A DNA stretch of 64,000 nucleotides, taken from positions 1 through 64,000 of the forward strand of contig QHRW01000111.1 of the NCBI GenBank assembly GCA_003220265.1, written 5' to 3'. Source of the stretch: Candidatus Rokuibacteriota bacterium. Lineage in GTDB: Bacteria; Methylomirabilota; Methylomirabilia; Rokubacteriales; CSP1-6. The notes beneath the pieces were generated by a model. That model did no database searches and was not told the origin of the DNA. It saw nothing but the letters and a program-made list of their open reading frames with translations. Shown piece by piece: positions 8,459 to 16,107 of the stretch (positions are counted from its first letter, which is position 1; each line of letters opens with the position of its first letter). The translations under genes were made by a program, and so were the position numbers.

Positions 8459-8982
8459 GAGCCGCTGCGGTCCTCGGCCTGCTCGGCGCGCTGCTCGTCC
8501 TCACGGGCTGTCAGCGCGAGCAGCGCCGCTTCAGCGAGGTCGCGCCGGCCAGCGGACGGCCGGACCGCCTGCGGGCGAGCGGCTTCAACCCGGGCGACCG
8601 CCAGGCGCCCGCCGAGTTCCGCAATCCCTACGAGCGCAACGCCTGGGCGGCCGCCGAGGGCAAGCGGCTCTATGCGGCGTTCAACTGCATCGGCTGCCAC
8701 GCCAACGGCGGCGGCGGCATCGGTCCGCCGCTGATGGACCCGGCCTGGATCTACGGCGGCGAGCCCGTCGAGATCTACGCCAGCATCGTGGAGGGCCGGC
8801 CCAACGGCATGCCCGCCTTCGGCGGCCGCATCACCGACAGCCAGGCCTGGCAGCTCGTCACCTACGTGCAGTCGATGAGCGGCCTCCTGCGCAAGGACGT
8901 CCGGCCCAGTCGCAGCGATCACATGAGCGTGCGGCCCTCGGAGCAGTCGGGCACCTCCGAGCGGAGGAAGCCGCCGCAATGA
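8455..8982 (+). CDS. xoxG: Lipoprotein cytochrome c, XoxG-like electron acceptor
   Basis: The 175-residue protein starts with a lipobox (LLVLTGC), so it is probably membrane-anchored in the periplasm. It has a single haem c site, CIGCH, followed by NGGGGIGPPLMDPAWIYGG. The distal haem ligand Met is likely in GRPNGMPAFGGRI. Its position directly after xoxFJ makes it the likely acceptor for dehydrogenase electrons. It would then donate to the CuA/haem c subunit encoded next. The start overlaps xoxJ by 4 bp and the end overlaps coxB by 4 bp. The Ser/Arg-rich C-terminus looks disordered. Confidence 0.82.
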   Translation: MRAAAVLGLLGALLVLTGCQREQRRFSEVAPASGRPDRLRASGFNPGDRQAPAEFRNPYERNAWAAAEGKRLYAAFNCIGCHANGGGGIGPPLMDPAWIYGGEPVEIYASIVEGRPNGMPAFGGRITDSQAWQLVTYVQSMSGLLRKDVRPSRSDHMSVRPSEQSGTSERRKPPQ

Positions 8983-9980
8983 GCGCGATGCTGCTGAGCC
9001 TCGTCCTCCTGCTGGCCGGCTGCGGCGCGCCGGCGGCGCTGAGCCCGGCGGGTCCCCAGGCCGGCCAGATCGCCGGGCTGTGGGCGGTGTTCTTCTGGGT
9101 CTCCGTCGTCGTCGAGGTCGCCGTCGTCGCGTTCCTGCTCTACGCCGTCCTCCGCGCGCGCCGGCCGGTGCTGACGTTGCCGGCGCTGGCCGCCGAGCCG
9201 CTGGCAGAGCGACGCCTCACGCGGGGCGTCAGCGCCGCCACCGCCCTCACGGCCATCGTCGTCGTCGCGCTGCTGGCCGCGTCCATCCTGGTCACGCGCG
9301 CCCTGGGCGCGCTGCACGCGCCGCAGGCGCTGACCGTGGAGATCGCCGGGCATCAATGGTGGTGGGAGGTCGAGTACTGGGACCCGGTGCCCTCGCAGCG
9401 CGTGCGCACGGCCAACGAGATCCATGTGCCCGTGGGCGAGGCCGTGCTGGTGAAGCTGCGCGCGAGCGACGTGATCCACAGCCTGTGGGTGCCCCCACTG
9501 CACGGCAAGAAGGACCTGATCCCCGGCCACGCGACGTCGCTGTGGATCAAGGCCGATCGGCCGGGCGCCTTCGGGGGCCAGTGCGCGGAGTTCTGCGGCT
9601 ACCAGCACGCGCACATGCGCCTGCTCGTGATCGCCGAGTCGCGCGGCGCCTTCGATGCCTGGCTCGCCCGGCAGCGGCGGCCCGCGCCCGAGCCCACCGA
9701 CGCACAGGCGCGCCGCGGCCGCGACGTCTTCCTCACGGGCCCCTGCGCCATCTGTCACACCATCGTCGGCACGCCGGCCGCCGCGCGCCTCGGGCCGGAC
9801 CTGACGCACCTCGCGGGCCGCACGACGCTGGCCGCCGGCACGCTGCCGAACACGCCCGGCCATCTCGCGGGCTGGATCATCGATCCGCAGCGGATCAAGC
9901 CGGGCGTCCACATGCCGTCGATCGGGCTGGACGGCGCCGATCTCCAGGCGCTGCTCGCCTATCTCGGGAGCTTGAAGTGA
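8979..9980 (+). CDS. coxB: Cytochrome c oxidase subunit II with fused cytochrome c (caa3 type)
   Basis: Subunit II takes electrons from cytochrome c through the binuclear CuA centre. The 333-residue protein has a lipobox (LLLAGC), two transmembrane helices and a cupredoxin domain. CuA ligands are visible in GGQCAEFCGYQHAHM (first Cys near residue 202). A C-terminal haem c domain follows, with CAICH at about residue 256, as in caa3 oxidases. HQWWWEVEYWDP is the aromatic electron-entry patch. The start overlaps the XoxG-like gene and the stop overlaps ctaD, consistent with direct transfer from the dehydrogenase module. Confidence 0.93.
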   Translation: MSAMLLSLVLLLAGCGAPAALSPAGPQAGQIAGLWAVFFWVSVVVEVAVVAFLLYAVLRARRPVLTLPALAAEPLAERRLTRGVSAATALTAIVVVALLAASILVTRALGALHAPQALTVEIAGHQWWWEVEYWDPVPSQRVRTANEIHVPVGEAVLVKLRASDVIHSLWVPPLHGKKDLIPGHATSLWIKADRPGAFGGQCAEFCGYQHAHMRLLVIAESRGAFDAWLARQRRPAPEPTDAQARRGRDVFLTGPCAICHTIVGTPAAARLGPDLTHLAGRTTLAAGTLPNTPGHLAGWIIDPQRIKPGVHMPSIGLDGADLQALLAYLGSLK

Positions 9981-11887
9981 GCGCCGAGCTCGCGGTGCGC
10001 GACGTCGACGACGCCGCCACCCGCGCGGCGCTGGAAGTGACGTGGGCGCCGCCGCGCGGCGTGCTGGGCCTGCTGGGCACGGTGAACCACAAGGTCGTGG
10101 CCATCCGCTACATCGTGAGCGCCTTCGTGTTCTTCGCGCTGGCCGGCGTCCTGGCGCTGGTCATGCGCGCCCAGCTGGCCTATCCCGAGGCGCGCCTGGT
10201 CGGCCCCGACCTCTACAACCAGATCTTCACCGTGCACGGCAGCACGATGATGTTCCTGTTCGCCGTGCCGGTCATGGAGGCGATGGGCCTCTACCTCGTC
10301 CCGCTGATGGTCGGCACGCGCAACGTCGCCTTCCCGCGCCTCAACGCCTTCGGCTTCTGGATCTACCTGATCGGCGGCGCGCTGCTGTGGGGCGCCTTCC
10401 TGCTGAACGCCGGTCCCGACGCCGGCTGGTTCGCCTACGTGCCGCTGGCCGGGCCGGACCAGGCGCCCGGCAAGCGCATCGACGTGTGGGCCCAGATGAT
10501 CACCTTCACCGAGCTGGCCGCGCTGGTGGGCGCCGTCGAGCTCGTCGTCACCACGCTGAAGCTGCGCGCGCCCGGCATGTCGCTCAACCGCGTCCCGCTC
10601 TTCGTGTGGGCGATGCTGGTCACGGCGTTCATGGTGATCTTCGCCATGCCCGCGATCATGGTCGCGAGCACCATGCTGGCCATGGACCGGCTGGTGGACA
10701 CGCACTTCTTCAACGTGGCCGAGGGCGGCGACGCCCTGCTGTGGCAGCACCTCTTCTGGTTCTTCGGCCACCCCGAGGTCTACATCATCTTCATTCCGGC
10801 CACCGGCTTCGTGTCCACCATCGTGCAGACGTTCGCGCGGCGGCCGATCGTGGGCTATCCGGCGATGGTGCTCTCGCTCATCGCCACGGGCTTTCTCGGC
10901 TTCGGCCTCTGGGTGCATCACATGTTCGCCACGGGGCTGCCCAAGCTCGGCGAGAGCTTCTTCACCGCGGCCAGCATGCTGATCGCGATCCCCACCGGCG
11001 TGCAGATCTTTTGCTGGCTGGCCACGCTGCGCAGCGGGCGGGTCCTGGTGCGCGCCCCGCTCCTCTACGTGCTGGCCTTCGTCGCCACGTTCGTGCTCGG
11101 CGGCCTCAGCGGCGTCATGGTGGCGTCGGCACCGCTCGACCTGCAGCTTCACGACACGTTCTTCGTGGTGGCCCACCTGCACTACGTGCTGATCGGCGGC
11201 TCCGTGTTCCCGCTGCTGGGCGCGCTCCACTACTGGCTGCCCAAGATGAGCGGGCGCATGCCGAGCGAGGGCCTCGGCCGCCTCACCGTGGCGATCCTGT
11301 TCGTCGGCTTCCAGCTCACGTTCTTTCCGATGCACCAGCTCGGGCTGGCCGGCATGCCCCGGCGCGTCTACACGTACCTGCCCGAGACGGGCTGGGGTCC
11401 GCTGAACGCACTGTCCAGCGTGGGCGCCGCGCTGCTGGGCGTGGCCGTGCTGCTGTTCGTCGCCAACGTGGCCTGGACGCTGCGTCGGGGCGCGCGGGCC
11501 GAGGATGATCCGTGGGGCGCCGACACGCTCGAGTGGAGCACCACGTCGCCGCCGCCGGCCTACAACTTCGTCCACATCCCGGTGGTCGAGAGCCGCCACC
11601 CGCTCTGGACCCACCCGAGCCCACGCGTCGTGACGGGCCTGCGCATCGACGTCCGCGAGGTCCTCGTCACCGACGCCATCGACGCGGTGCCCGATCACCG
11701 GCACATGCTCGATGGCCCCACGCTCTATCCGTTCCTCACGGCGATGGCGGCGGGGATCGGCATCATCACCGCGATCTTCACCCCGTGGGGGATCACCGTC
11801 GGCGTGGTCCTCACGCTGCCGCCGTTGATCGGCTGGTTCTGGCCGGCGGGCGAGGCCATCGCCGGCACGACGAGGGAGAAGGCGTGA
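9977..11887 (+). CDS. ctaD: Cytochrome c oxidase subunit I
   Basis: This is the catalytic haem-copper subunit that reduces oxygen and pumps protons. The GTG at 9977 overlaps the coxB stop and gives 636 residues beginning MSAELAVRDVDD. Conserved motifs are VHGSTMMFLFAVPV, FWFFGHPEVYIIFIP (CuB His and cross-linked Tyr), WVHHMFATG and HDTFFVVAHLHYVL (haem ligands). About twelve core helices are followed by a C-terminal extension with two more helices (residues about 580-630). Such an extension is known in several caa3-type subunit I proteins. Subunit III follows with a 4 bp overlap. Confidence 0.95.
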   Translation: MSAELAVRDVDDAATRAALEVTWAPPRGVLGLLGTVNHKVVAIRYIVSAFVFFALAGVLALVMRAQLAYPEARLVGPDLYNQIFTVHGSTMMFLFAVPVMEAMGLYLVPLMVGTRNVAFPRLNAFGFWIYLIGGALLWGAFLLNAGPDAGWFAYVPLAGPDQAPGKRIDVWAQMITFTELAALVGAVELVVTTLKLRAPGMSLNRVPLFVWAMLVTAFMVIFAMPAIMVASTMLAMDRLVDTHFFNVAEGGDALLWQHLFWFFGHPEVYIIFIPATGFVSTIVQTFARRPIVGYPAMVLSLIATGFLGFGLWVHHMFATGLPKLGESFFTAASMLIAIPTGVQIFCWLATLRSGRVLVRAPLLYVLAFVATFVLGGLSGVMVASAPLDLQLHDTFFVVAHLHYVLIGGSVFPLLGALHYWLPKMSGRMPSEGLGRLTVAILFVGFQLTFFPMHQLGLAGMPRRVYTYLPETGWGPLNALSSVGAALLGVAVLLFVANVAWTLRRGARAEDDPWGADTLEWSTTSPPPAYNFVHIPVVESRHPLWTHPSPRVVTGLRIDVREVLVTDAIDAVPDHRHMLDGPTLYPFLTAMAAGIGIITAIFTPWGITVGVVLTLPPLIGWFWPAGEAIAGTTREKA

Positions 11888-12486
11888 GACGGCCCGTCCT
11901 CGACGTCTCCGCGCTGCCGCCCATCGCCTACGGCTCGCGCACGACCATCTGGTGGGGGGTCCTCGGGCTCATCGCCATCGAGGGCGCGGCGCTGGCGCTG
12001 ACCGCCGTCGCCGCGCTCTACCTGCGCCAGAACTTCATGACGTGGCCGCCCTATGGCACACCGCCGCCGGGCCTCGCCGCCGCCACGGCCAACGTCGTGC
12101 TGCTGGCGCTGAGCGTCTGGCCGATGTACGTCGCCGATCGCGCGGCGCAGCGCGAGCGGAGGCTGCCCGTCATCATCGCGCTCGGCATCGCCTGCGTGTT
12201 CAATGTCGCCACGCTGGCGCTGCGCGGCTTCGAGTTCGCCGCGCTCAACTGCTGGTGGGACGACCACGCGTATGGCTCGGCCGTGTGGCTGCTGCTCGGC
12301 ATGCACGCGGCCCATCTCGTCGCCTCGGCCATCGAGAACGTCCTGCTGCTGGCCCTCGTCGTGAAGGGCCCGCTCGAGCGCAAGCACTTCGTGGATGTCC
12401 ACGTGAATGCCCTCTACTGGTACTTCATCGTCGCCGTGTGGGTCCCCGTCTACGTGCTCGTCTTCCTGGCGCCGCGCTGGTCATGA
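11884..12486 (+). CDS. ctaE: Cytochrome c oxidase subunit III
   Basis: The 200-residue membrane protein has about five helices and the subunit III pattern. Examples are WWGVLGLIAIEGAALALT near the start, FEFAALNCWWDDHAYGSAVW, and the C-terminal HVNALYWYFIVAVWVPVY. Subunit III stabilises the catalytic subunit and its lipid environment. The GTG start at 11884 overlaps ctaD by 4 bp (GTGA). The protein is at the short end of the family. Confidence 0.88.
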   Translation: MRRPVLDVSALPPIAYGSRTTIWWGVLGLIAIEGAALALTAVAALYLRQNFMTWPPYGTPPPGLAAATANVVLLALSVWPMYVADRAAQRERRLPVIIALGIACVFNVATLALRGFEFAALNCWWDDHAYGSAVWLLLGMHAAHLVASAIENVLLLALVVKGPLERKHFVDVHVNALYWYFIVAVWVPVYVLVFLAPRWS

Positions 12487-12821
12487 GACGCGGCGGCCAG
12501 TGGACGGCGATCGTGGCGGGCCCGCTGGCGTGGCTGGCCTTTCTCGAGGCGGAATACGCCCTGGTGCCGTGGGCGTGCGACCACGCGGGCGGCCAGCGGA
12601 CCGTCCTCTATGCCGTGGCCGCGGCGTGCCTGCTGACCGCGCTGGCCGGCGCCATCCTCGCCTGGCGCGACTGGCGCGCGGGGCGGCGCGCGTTCGACGA
12701 CGCGCCGCCGGCCGGTCGCGCCGCCTTCATGGCGCTGACCGGGCTCGGCTCGAGCCTGCTGTTTGCCTTCGTGATCGCGGCCGCCTCCATCCCGCTCTTC
12801 TGGATGCTGCCGTGCGAGTGA
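12483..12821 (+). CDS. Small membrane protein of the oxidase operon
   Basis: The 112-residue protein has three predicted transmembrane stretches: WTAIVAGPLAWLAFLEAEYA, TVLYAVAAACLLTALAGAI and SSLLFAFVIAAASIPLFWML. It overlaps ctaE by 4 bp (ATGA) and ctaG by 4 bp (GTGA), so it is translated as part of the oxidase unit. By position it could be an assembly factor or a subunit IV-like protein. No firm family was recognised. Confidence 0.65.
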   Translation: MRRGGQWTAIVAGPLAWLAFLEAEYALVPWACDHAGGQRTVLYAVAAACLLTALAGAILAWRDWRAGRRAFDDAPPAGRAAFMALTGLGSSLLFAFVIAAASIPLFWMLPCE

Positions 12822-13990
12822 TCGTCGCGGTGGCTCTGCTGCTCACGCCGGCGACGGCGGCGGCCCACGACGGCGCCGCGACGGGACCGCCACCGGCCGC
12901 CACCGCGCTCGCGCTCGTGCTCGCCGTGCTCGTGTACGCGCACGGCGTCCGGCGTCTTCAGGCGCGCGGCCGTACCGTCGGCGCCGGCCGTCAGGTGGCG
13001 GCGGCCGTCGCAGCACTCACGCTGGCCGGCGCGCTGCTGCCGCCGCTCGACCGCGTGGCCGCCGCGCTGCTGTCCGCGCACATGGGCCAGCACGTGCTCC
13101 TCACGCTCGTGGCGGCGCCGCTGCTGGCGCTGGCGCAGCCGCTCAACGTGGCGCTGGCGGCGCTGCCCCGCGCGTGGCGGCCGCGACGGCTGCCCGGCGC
13201 GCGCCTCCCCGTGGCCGCCGCCGCCCTCGCCCACGCCGGCGCGCTCTGGGCGTGGCACCTGCCGCCGCTCTACGACCTGGCGCTGGCGAGCCCGCTCCTG
13301 CACGCGCTCGAGCACGCGACGCTGATGGCGACCGCAGTGTGGCTCTGGTGGGCGGCGAGCCGGCAGCGGCCGGCCGGCGCGCTGGCGCTCTTCGCCACCG
13401 CGCTGCATGCCGGGGCGCTCGGCGCGTTGCTCACGCTGGCGCCCCGGCCGTGGTTCGCCGCACACCAGGCCGGCGGCGCCGGGCTGTCGGCGCTCGAAGA
13501 CCAGCAGCTCGCCGGCATCCTCATGTGGGTGCCGGCCGGCACGCTGCTGACCGGCTTCGCGCTGGCGCTCCTGGCCGCGTGGTTCCGGCAGGCCGAGCGG
13601 CGCACGCCGTCACTCATGGGCCCGCGCACGCTGGTGCTGGTCGTGCTGCCGCTGCTCACGCTGCTCGCTCCCGGCTGCAACCGCGCGGCGCCGACCGCGA
13701 CGCTGATGACCGGCGGCGATCCCGGGCGCGGCCGCGCGGCGATTCCGAAGTATGGCTGCCAGACGTGCCATACCATCCCCGGCGTCATCGGCGCCGATGC
13801 CAGCGTGGGGCCTCCGCTCACGAAGCTCGCGATGCGCGCGTTCGTGGCGGGACAGAGCAACACGCCCGACAACCTCATCGCATGGATCCGGCATCCGCAG
13901 CAGCGGCGGCCGGCGAGCCCGATGCCGGAGATGGGCGTGACCGAGCAGGACGGCCGCGACATCGCGGCGTATCTCTACACGCTGCGCTGA
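12818..13990 (+). CDS. ctaG: CtaG-type oxidase assembly protein fused to cytochrome c
   Basis: The first ~265 residues are a multi-helix membrane protein of the caa3-type CtaG family, with HMGQHVLLTLVAAPLLALAQP, WAWHLPPLYDLAL and HALEHATLM. This family is associated with copper centre assembly. Without a stop, the frame continues into a hydrophobic segment and a cytochrome c domain with YGCQTCHTIPGV (CQTCH near residue 314) and a likely distal Met in SPMPEMGV. An internal ATG at 13616 could alternatively start a separate lipoprotein cytochrome (LLAPGC lipobox). The GTG at 12818 is chosen for its 4 bp overlap with the previous gene; GTG at 12812 is also possible. Confidence 0.78.
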   Translation: MIVAVALLLTPATAAAHDGAATGPPPAATALALVLAVLVYAHGVRRLQARGRTVGAGRQVAAAVAALTLAGALLPPLDRVAAALLSAHMGQHVLLTLVAAPLLALAQPLNVALAALPRAWRPRRLPGARLPVAAAALAHAGALWAWHLPPLYDLALASPLLHALEHATLMATAVWLWWAASRQRPAGALALFATALHAGALGALLTLAPRPWFAAHQAGGAGLSALEDQQLAGILMWVPAGTLLTGFALALLAAWFRQAERRTPSLMGPRTLVLVVLPLLTLLAPGCNRAAPTATLMTGGDPGRGRAAIPKYGCQTCHTIPGVIGADASVGPPLTKLAMRAFVAGQSNTPDNLIAWIRHPQQRRPASPMPEMGVTEQDGRDIAAYLYTLR

Positions 13991-13995
13991 CGTCG

Positions 13996-14565
13996 CTACC
14001 GCGACCAGACGCGGCGCGCCAGGCGCGGGTACTCCACCACGAGGCCGTCGCTGTCGAGCGTGATCTCGGCGGTGAAGCCGGTGCCGAGCCCCTCGTAACG
14101 ATACCGCCCGCCGTCGGCGCCCCACGTGAGGCACGTGTAGCGCTGGCGCGAGACGGAGAGCGAGAGATCCGGCACGCCGACGTAGACGACGTTCAGCTCC
14201 TCGCTCCAGCCGGGCACCATGCCGAGACGGCGGATCGGCAGCGTGTTGGTGAACACGGTCGAGGGCAGGTCCACGTCGAAGCAGCCGTCGAGCGCCGGCA
14301 CGCGCGTGCCGTCGGGCCCCATCCAGTGGCCGGTACCGTCGCTGGAGAGCGCGAGCGCCGCGCTCTGGTCGCCGAGCACCCAGGCCTCCAGCGTGCGCAC
14401 GCGCCAGCCGGCATCGCAGCGCAGCGCATAGCGGATCGTGTAGGCGCGCCCGGCGGTGAGCCCGATGGCGACGGACTCCGCCGTCACGCCGGCCGCGTCG
14501 CCGGTCACGTGCACGGACTCGAGACCGGGGCCCGTCCACGCCTGCCAGAGGACGTGGCGGTTCAT
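13996..14565 (-). CDS. Putative glycolipid-binding domain protein
   Basis: This 189-residue soluble protein reads RHVLWQAWTGPGLESVHV at its start. It later has DGCFDVDLPSTVFTNTLPIRR and RYTCLTWGADGGRYRYEG, which match the family named putative glycolipid-binding (formerly DUF1089). The natural ligand in most bacteria is unknown. It sits 1 bp after the hutH stop codon at the 3' end of the histidine-use operon, so it may be co-transcribed by read-through, but no link with histidine breakdown is evident. Confidence 0.75.
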   Translation of the reverse strand: MNRHVLWQAWTGPGLESVHVTGDAAGVTAESVAIGLTAGRAYTIRYALRCDAGWRVRTLEAWVLGDQSAALALSSDGTGHWMGPDGTRVPALDGCFDVDLPSTVFTNTLPIRRLGMVPGWSEELNVVYVGVPDLSLSVSRQRYTCLTWGADGGRYRYEGLGTGFTAEITLDSDGLVVEYPRLARRVWSR

Positions 14566-16107
14566 CTACGCAAGCGCGCCCACCGCGGACTCGGCGGCGG
14601 CCAGCACGCTGCCGTCCTCGGCCAGCGCCAGGGCGGCGTCGAGGTCGGTCTTCAGATAGCGATCGTCCGCCAGCGGCGGGATGCGCCGGCGCACGGCCGC
14701 CTGCGCCGCGCGGCTGCCGCGGCCGGGCACGAGCGGCGCGCGGAGATCGAGCGCCTGCGCGGCGAGCAGCAGCTCGATGGCCAGCACCTGGCGCGCCGTG
14801 GCCACGGCGCGGCGCGCCTTGAGCGCGGCGCCGGCGCCCATCGCGTTGTAGTCCTCCTGCAGTCCCGACGTGGGAATGGAATCGATCCCGGCCGGATGGG
14901 CGAGCGTCTTCAGCTCCGCCACCAGCGAGGCCGCCGTGTACTGGGCGATCATGTACCCCGAGTTGACGCCGCCACCGTGGGCCAGGAAGGCCGGCAGCCC
15001 CTCGTTGGTCAGCGGGTTCACCAGCCGGTCGCAGCGCCGCTCGCTGATCCCCGCGAGCTGGGCCAGGCCCATGGCCAGCGTGTCGAGCGCCAGGCCCAGC
15101 ACCTCGCCGTGGAAGTTGCCGCCGCTCAGCACGGCGCCGTCGGCGGGAAAGATCAGCGGGTTGTCGGAGACGGCGCCCAGCTCGCGCTCGACGATGGCGC
15201 GCGCGAAGCCGATGGCCTCGCGCGCGGAGCCGTGCACCTGCGGCATGCAGCGCAGGCTGTAGGCGTCCTGCACGCGCGTGCAGTCGCGATGCGACTCGAT
15301 CACGCCGCTCTCGGCCGTGAGCGCACGAAGGTTCGCGGCGACCACCTGCTGGCCCGGGTGCGGCCGGAGCGCGTGGATCCGCGCATCGAAGGCGGCGTTG
15401 GTCCCCATCAGCGCCTCGAGCGACATGGCGCCGGCCACGTCGGCCAGCCGCGCGAGCCGTCCGGCGTCCAGCACCGCCAGCGCGCCCAGCGCGGCCATGA
15501 GGTGCGTGCCGTTCAATAGAGCGAGGCCTTCCTTGGTCTCGAGCGTCAGCGTCGTGATCCCCGCCGCGCGCAGCGCTTCTGCGGCGGGGGCGCGCCGGCC
15601 GCCCGACCACGCCTCGCCCTCGCCGATCAGGCAGGCGGCCACGTGGGCCAGCGGCGCGAGATCGCCGGAGGAGCCGACCGAGCCCTGCTCGGGCACCACG
15701 GGATGCACGCCGCGATTCAGGCACGTCACCAGCGTCTCCACCACGAGGGGGCGCACGCCCGAGGCGCCGCGCGCCAGGGAGGCGGCCAGCAGGAGCAGCA
15801 TCGCGCGCGTCTCGGCCTCCGCGAGCGGCGCCCCCACCCCGGCCGCGTGGCTCAGCACGAGATTGCGCTGGAGCGCGGCGCGCTGGGCCGGCGGGATCAC
15901 GACGTCCTTGAGCTTGCCGACGCCGGTGGTGATGCCGTAGATCGGCTCGGTGCCGCCCGCGAGCCGATCGACGAAGGCGCGCCCGCGCTTCAGGAGCTCG
16001 ACGGCCGGCGCGGCCAGGGTCACCTCGCGACGGTGCCGCGCCACCGTTTCGACGTCGTCGAGCGCGAGCGGCCCGCCGTCGAGGATCACTGGACTCAGAT
16101 CGTCCAC
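14566..16107 (-). CDS. hutH: Histidine ammonia-lyase with SSG in place of ASG
   Basis: HutH removes ammonia from histidine to give urocanate. The 513-residue protein has YGITTGVG, the MIO region GSVGSSGDLAPLAH, and NGTHLMAALGAL. The electrophilic MIO cofactor normally forms from Ala-Ser-Gly. Here the triad is Ser146-Ser147-Gly148, confirmed in the DNA (TCC TCC GGC). The start is uncertain: GTG at 16107 overlaps the upstream amidohydrolase by 13 bp, and GTG at 16089 is an alternative. It belongs to a minus-strand hut operon with hutU and hutI. Confidence 0.9.
   Translation of the reverse strand: MDDLSPVILDGGPLALDDVETVARHRREVTLAAPAVELLKRGRAFVDRLAGGTEPIYGITTGVGKLKDVVIPPAQRAALQRNLVLSHAAGVGAPLAEAETRAMLLLLAASLARGASGVRPLVVETLVTCLNRGVHPVVPEQGSVGSSGDLAPLAHVAACLIGEGEAWSGGRRAPAAEALRAAGITTLTLETKEGLALLNGTHLMAALGALAVLDAGRLARLADVAGAMSLEALMGTNAAFDARIHALRPHPGQQVVAANLRALTAESGVIESHRDCTRVQDAYSLRCMPQVHGSAREAIGFARAIVERELGAVSDNPLIFPADGAVLSGGNFHGEVLGLALDTLAMGLAQLAGISERRCDRLVNPLTNEGLPAFLAHGGGVNSGYMIAQYTAASLVAELKTLAHPAGIDSIPTSGLQEDYNAMGAGAALKARRAVATARQVLAIELLLAAQALDLRAPLVPGRGSRAAQAAVRRRIPPLADDRYLKTDLDAALALAEDGSVLAAAESAVGALA

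Noticed and set aside
9080..9976. A long upstream extension of the oxidase subunit I frame
   Set aside because: It would run across coxB in another frame and reads Arg/Ala-rich. The GTG at 9977, overlapping the coxB stop, fits the subunit I N-terminus.
13616..13990. Separate cytochrome c gene start at 13616
   Set aside because: Possible, but the upstream frame is open and continuous with CtaG and no Shine-Dalgarno sequence is evident, so a fusion is annotated with the alternative noted.
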